NCBI RefSeq assembly: GCF_900117395.1
Contig: NZ_FPEG01000003.1
Span: 744,001 to 808,000, forward strand
Source of the DNA: Agrococcus sp. Marseille-P2731
Lineage (GTDB): Bacteria; Actinomycetota; Actinomycetes; Actinomycetales; Microbacteriaceae
Length of the DNA: 64,000 bases
Direction of reading: 5' to 3'
Both the position numbers and the translations under genes were made by a program. Shown piece after piece: positions 60,674 to 64,000 of this stretch (its first letter is position 1; every line of letters starts with the position of its first letter). A model generated the notes under the pieces. The model had not been told where the DNA came from and made no database searches. It saw only the letters and a list, made by a program, of their open reading frames with translations.

Positions 60674-61689
60674 CGCGCGCGCTCCGCGCAGCGGGAGAGG
60701 ATGTCGAGCAGGTCGTCGCGCAGGCGCTGCTCGACGGGCGCTGCAGCGATCAGCTCTCGCACCCTTGCGCAGCCGTCGGCGATGCGCTGCTCGACGGCGG
60801 CGAGGGCGCCACTGCCGCGCATGACGGCGCGCACGCGAGAGGCGGCTCCGGCGTCGGCCGTCGGATCGCCGTAGTGCTGCGCGACAGATGCCCACGCCGG
60901 GTCGCGACGGGCGAGCGCCGAGAGCAGGGTGGGAGCGCCCGCGCGGATGTCGCTCAGCGCGCTCTTGCCCGTGACCGCCTCGTCGCCGAAGACGCCGAGC
61001 ATGTCGTCGCGCAGCTGGTAGACGACGCCGAGCCGCAGGCCGATCTCGCCGAGCGCCTCGACCGCCGCGTCCTCGCGCCCGCCCAGCAGCGCGCCGATCT
61101 CGAGCGGAGCGCGGAAGGAGTAGTCGGCGGTCTTGTCCTCCAGGATCCGCGTGATGACCGCCTCCTCCGGCGCGCTGCCGGCCAGCAGCACGTCGTCGTG
61201 CTCGCCCTCGGCGGCGTGCACCATCGAGCGCTCGACCACGTCGAGCAGTCGGATGCGCGTGGCCGCGGGCACGTCGATGCGGCCGAGCGCGGCGAGGGCG
61301 CGCACGAGCAGCGCGTCGCCCGCGACGATCGCCGTCGTGAGCCCCAGGCGCCTGGCGGAGGCGGAATCGAGGCCCGCAGCCACCGCCGTGCTCGTCGCCG
61401 CGTGGGCGACGGTGGGCTCCCCGCGGCGCTCGGCGTCCGCGTCGATGACGTCGTCGTGCACGAGCAGCGCCGCGTGCAGCAGCTCGATGGCGGCTGCCGC
61501 GGTGACGACCGCATCGCGATCGACGGCATCACCCGCGGCGATGAGCACGAGGCGCGGGCGCAGCAGCTTGCCGCCGCCGACGGCACCGGCGGCAGCCGCC
61601 TGCACCGGATGCGGGCGCGTGGGGGCCGCGAGCGCCGCGATCCTGCGCTCGACGTCGGCGAGCATCGTCTCCGCGCCGACGACGGTCAT
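60670..61689 (-). CDS. crtE: Geranylgeranyl diphosphate synthase
   Basis: This is a 339-aa polyprenyl synthase. The first aspartate-rich motif is LLVHDDVIDADAERRG (about residues 75-90), the second VYQLRDDMLGVFGDEAVTGKSALSD (about 228-252). It makes C20 diphosphate for CrtB. The ATG overlaps the idi stop by ATGA. An idsA-type role in quinone side chains cannot be excluded but its place in the operon makes carotenoids the main use. Confidence 0.92.
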   Translation of the reverse strand: MTVVGAETMLADVERRIAALAAPTRPHPVQAAAAGAVGGGKLLRPRLVLIAAGDAVDRDAVVTAAAAIELLHAALLVHDDVIDADAERRGEPTVAHAATSTAVAAGLDSASARRLGLTTAIVAGDALLVRALAALGRIDVPAATRIRLLDVVERSMVHAAEGEHDDVLLAGSAPEEAVITRILEDKTADYSFRAPLEIGALLGGREDAAVEALGEIGLRLGVVYQLRDDMLGVFGDEAVTGKSALSDIRAGAPTLLSALARRDPAWASVAQHYGDPTADAGAASRVRAVMRGSGALAAVEQRIADGCARVRELIAAAPVEQRLRDDLLDILSRCAERAR

Positions 61690-62249
61690 GCGGCACCGGC
61701 GAGGAGCGGCAGCTGCTCTGCCTGGAGCACGAGCCACGGGCTGAATGCCCAGGGGGTCGCGCGGACGCCCGCGAGCAGGCGCTCGGGCTCCACCCACTGC
61801 CACTCGACGGTCTCGTCGGGGTCGGGGCGCAGCTCGCCGTCGACGCGGGCGATGTAGACAGGGCAGCGCTCGTGCTCGACGATGCCGCTCGCATCGACCG
61901 CGCGGTACTCGAAGTCGGGCAGGGCGAGCTCGAGCGCGGTGATGTCGACACCGAGCTCCTGGCGCACGCGCCGCTGCACCGCGGTCTCCATGTGCTCGCC
62001 GGGCGCCGGGTGGCCGCAGCACGCGTTGGTCCAAACGCCGGGCCACGCGCGCTTGCCGAGCGCGCGACGCGTGACGAGCATCCGCCCCTCGTCGTCGAGC
62101 AGGTGGCAGGAGAAGGCGAGGTGGAACGGCGTCGCGTCGGTGTGCACGTCGGCCTTCGGGGCCGTGCCGATCGGCGAGCCGCCCTCATCGAGCAGCACCA
62201 CGAGCTCGACGTCCGTCACCGGCTCGGGCGCTTCCCGCGTCGTCGTCAT
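61686..62249 (-). CDS. idi: Isopentenyl-diphosphate delta-isomerase, type I
   Basis: This is a 187-aa Nudix-fold isomerase: HLAFSCHLLDDEGRMLVTRRALGK, WPGVWTNACCGHPAPGE with the catalytic cysteine (about residue 80) and YRAVDASGIVEHERCPVYIAR containing the second catalytic glutamate. It converts IPP to DMAPP, the substrate of CrtEb as well as CrtE. ATG 62249 lies 6 nt after TACGCT (62261-62256), a leaderless start; a GTG at 62255 is less likely. First gene of the crt operon. Confidence 0.95.
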   Translation of the reverse strand: MTTTREAPEPVTDVELVVLLDEGGSPIGTAPKADVHTDATPFHLAFSCHLLDDEGRMLVTRRALGKRAWPGVWTNACCGHPAPGEHMETAVQRRVRQELGVDITALELALPDFEYRAVDASGIVEHERCPVYIARVDGELRPDPDETVEWQWVEPERLLAGVRATPWAFSPWLVLQAEQLPLLAGAA

Positions 62250-62255
62250 GAGCAC

Positions 62256-62302
62256 AGCGTAGCAATACTTAGACAGTGCAACTATCAGTTTAGGAATAGA
62301 AT
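62256..62302. promoter_or_regulatory. idi/crtR divergent promoters with CrtR-type operator
   Basis: TTAGACAGTGCAACTATCAG (62269-62288) lies between TACGCT (62261-62256, minus strand, 6 nt before idi) and TAGAAT (62297-62302, plus strand, 6 nt before the MarR gene). The -35 positions of both promoters fall inside it, so one bound dimer would block both. The core is GAcAGT-GCA-ACTaTC. Confidence 0.8.
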
Positions 62303-62308
62303 GACCGC

Positions 62309-62848
62309 ATGACGGAACCGCTGGGCACTCCTGACGAGCGTGCTGTCGTCGATCCCCGCAACCACCCCATGGCTGCGGATGCGATGCGCGAGCTGGGGCT
62401 CGCGGATGCCGACGTCGACGAGATCGTCGACATGTTCGAGGCGCTGCGAGCGTGGCGCAAGGCCGCAGACGAGGAGCAGGAGCAGAGCCGTCGCCTCATG
62501 GGCCTCGGCGAGAACGACATGCGGGCGCTGCGGTTCCTGATGGCGTCCAGCCACGGCGACGGCGTCATCACCTCGACGATGCTCGCCGAGCACCTGGGCC
62601 TCCAGGGCTCGTCGGTGACGAAGATGCTCGACCGCCTCGAGCGCGCCGGCCACGTGCGCCGCAAGCCGCACCCGACCGATCGCCGCGCGCTCTCGATCGT
62701 CGTGACGCCCGCGACCGCCGCGAGCGCCACCGAGGGCGTCGGCGCCGCGCACCTGCGGCGCTTCCGCGTTGCGGCCACCATGCCGAGCACCGACCGCCGC
62801 GCCGTGACGCGCTTCCTCACCGAGATCACCGCCCGCACCGGCCTCTGA
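62309..62848 (+). CDS. crtR: MarR-family repressor of the carotenoid operon, CrtR-like
   Basis: This is a 179-aa protein with a winged HTH at about residues 60-135 (ITSTMLAEHLGLQGSSVTKMLDRLERAGHVRRKPHPTDRR spans its recognition region). In Corynebacterium glutamicum a MarR-type CrtR, divergent from the crt operon, represses it and responds to GGPP. Place, orientation and operator here fit that role. The ATG lies 6 nt after TAGAAT, leaderless. Naming it crtR is by position and family, not by direct comparison. Confidence 0.82.
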   Translation: MTEPLGTPDERAVVDPRNHPMAADAMRELGLADADVDEIVDMFEALRAWRKAADEEQEQSRRLMGLGENDMRALRFLMASSHGDGVITSTMLAEHLGLQGSSVTKMLDRLERAGHVRRKPHPTDRRALSIVVTPATAASATEGVGAAHLRRFRVAATMPSTDRRAVTRFLTEITARTGL

Positions 62849-62930
62849 GCCTGGCCCGCCCACGGTGCCGCGCTCCACGTGCGGCGCACTGGCCGCGCCG
62901 CCTGCGGAGCCGCGCAGACCGCGGACCGGG

Positions 62931-64000
62931 TCAGAACGGCGTCGGACCGCCGGGGGCGAAGCCCGCGTCGACGCGATCGCGCGCGTCGTCCTCGGCGGCG
63001 GACTCGGCGGGAGCGTCGTGCGCGGCAGGGGTCGTCGCGCGAGGGCCCCCGGATGCGTCGCGCAGGTCGTCGCGCGCGGCGCGCGCGGCATCGCGCTCCC
63101 GCACCTCGTGGATGAAGCGGCGCACCCGCTGATCGACGATGATGTCGCGCGGCTGCAGCGGCCGCGAGAGGTAGAGCCCCTCGAGCGACGTGAGCCGCGA
63201 GAGCGCCACGTAGGTCTGCCCGGGCGCGAAGGCCCGCGAGCCGAGGTCGACGATCGCGCGGTCGAAGGTCTTGCCCTGCGACTTGTGGATGGTGACCGCC
63301 CACGCGAGCCGCAGCGGGAACTGCGTGAACTCGGCCACGACATCCCGCTTGATCTCCTTCGTGGTCGGCGAGTAGGAGTAGCGGAACTGCTCCCACACCG
63401 CCGGCTCGACCTCGTGCTGCTCGCCGTCGACCTCGACCCAGACGGTGCCGCCGATGTCGACGACCTTGCCGAGCGAGCCGTTCACCCAGCGCCCCGCCGA
63501 GTCGTTGCGCAGGAACATCACCTGCGCCCCGATCTTGAGCTGCAGCTCGGCGTCGGCCGGGTACTGCCTCCCACCGAAGTCGCCAGAGACCTCCGCGACC
63601 GCGGTCTTCGACCTGCCGGCCAGCCGGGCGAGCTCGCGCGAGTTGATGCGCGTGACGGTGTCGTTGCGCGTCGCGAGGGTCAGCACGTCGTCGCCGGGCG
63701 GCGTGCGAGCGCCGGCGTCGTTGAGCAGCTGGGCGATCTCGGCCGTGACCGTGCCGTGCCGCACGGCGTTGAGCGCCTGCTTGAACTCCAGGTCGCTCTG
63801 ACGATGGATGTGCACGAGCTCGACCACCTCGAGCGGCTCGTCGCGCCACACCCGGGCGTCGAAGAACCACATCGACTCGTAGTGGTCGCCGAAGTAGGCG
63901 CGCTCCTCGGCATCGCCGGGCACCGGAGCCAGCTGGTACGGATCGCCGAACATGACGACCTGCACGCCGCCGAAGGGCACCGAGCGCACGCCGCGAGCCT
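62931..64000 (-). CDS. PIF1/RecD-like ATP-dependent DNA helicase, C-terminal part (cut by window end)
   Basis: The frame is open to the window end. The visible 356 residues include FGGVQVVMFGDPYQLAPV (helicase motif III region), HIHRQSD (motif IV-like), GAQVMFLRNDSAGRWVNGSLG and the motif V/VI blocks AWAVTIHKSQGKTFDRAIVDLG and GQTYVALSRLTSLEGLYLSRPL. The Walker A part lies outside. PIF1-like helicases unwind DNA 5' to 3'. The last 45 residues are an Ala/Asp-rich tail. Confidence 0.85.
   Translation of the reverse strand, partial: ARGVRSVPFGGVQVVMFGDPYQLAPVPGDAEERAYFGDHYESMWFFDARVWRDEPLEVVELVHIHRQSDLEFKQALNAVRHGTVTAEIAQLLNDAGARTPPGDDVLTLATRNDTVTRINSRELARLAGRSKTAVAEVSGDFGGRQYPADAELQLKIGAQVMFLRNDSAGRWVNGSLGKVVDIGGTVWVEVDGEQHEVEPAVWEQFRYSYSPTTKEIKRDVVAEFTQFPLRLAWAVTIHKSQGKTFDRAIVDLGSRAFAPGQTYVALSRLTSLEGLYLSRPLQPRDIIVDQRVRRFIHEVRERDAARAARDDLRDASGGPRATTPAAHDAPAESAAEDDARDRVDAGFAPGGPTPF

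Overview
The window reads as a chromosomal segment of a high-GC actinobacterium, most likely a member of Microbacteriaceae (an Agrococcus-like genome is a reasonable guess, not proven). The reasons are a GC content that looks near 70 percent, many GTG starts, densely overlapping ATGA/GTGA gene junctions, a mycothiol-dependent isomerase family protein, a C50 (decaprenoxanthin-type) carotenoid operon, class Ib ribonucleotide reductase, and many genes that start 6-7 nt after a TANNNT box (leaderless transcripts). I recognise no rRNA, tRNA, CRISPR array, prophage or insertion sequence. Both ends cut a gene.

Layout. 1-14.3 kb: phenylacetate catabolism. paaJ-paaF-paaH-paaZ on the plus strand, then a resuscitation-promoting-factor-like gene and paaR-paaK-paaI on the minus strand, then paaABCDE-paaG on the plus strand. 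The two plus-strand promoters carry the same 14-bp operator at the same place relative to the -10 box, so one TetR repressor (PaaR) probably controls both halves. 14.3-20 kb: a maleylpyruvate-isomerase-family gene, a RecQ helicase with a C-terminal phosphoribosyltransferase-like end, a DUF805 membrane protein and a 14-TM MFS exporter. 20-25.4 kb: a three-gene sortase-assembled pilus operon (tip adhesin, backbone pilin, class C sortase). 25.8-34.5 kb: a Clp unfoldase under an HspR (HAIR) operator, a DUF1801 protein, a dicarboxylate/amino-acid symporter, an uncharacterised FAD oxidoreductase/SHYPMFS/HTTM cassette and a DJ-1/PfpI protein. 34.8-38.9 kb: nrdHIEF behind two NrdR boxes spaced 32 bp centre to centre.

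38.9-47.8 kb: three DUF998 membrane proteins (one with an apparent one-base frameshift), two tandem glutaminases each with a C-terminal STAS-like domain, a DUF5302 protein, an MBL hydrolase, RmuC and a Nudix hydrolase. 47.8-52.5 kb: a divergent unit of a GltS-type symporter, two DAO-type FAD oxidases and an RpiR regulator, suggesting uptake and oxidation of an amino acid or amine. 52.5-54.5 kb: a DMT exporter with its divergent MarR regulator, then a second MarR gene. 54.5-62.8 kb: the operon idi-crtE-crtB-crtI-crtYe-crtYf-crtEb, followed without a gap by an NAD-binding/DUF2867 protein and a pyrimidine-dimer glycosylase. It is divergent from a CrtR-like MarR repressor, and a close paralog of that repressor sits at the far end of the operon behind an almost identical operator. 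62.9-64 kb: a PIF1-type helicase, cut by the window end.

Intergenic DNA carries several hairpin and REP-like repeats (1.93, 5.82-5.97, 7.61-7.71, 25.7-25.8, 29.08 and 44.66 kb), two of them clearly members of one interspersed family. The hexamer GGATGC/GCATCC is conspicuously frequent throughout.
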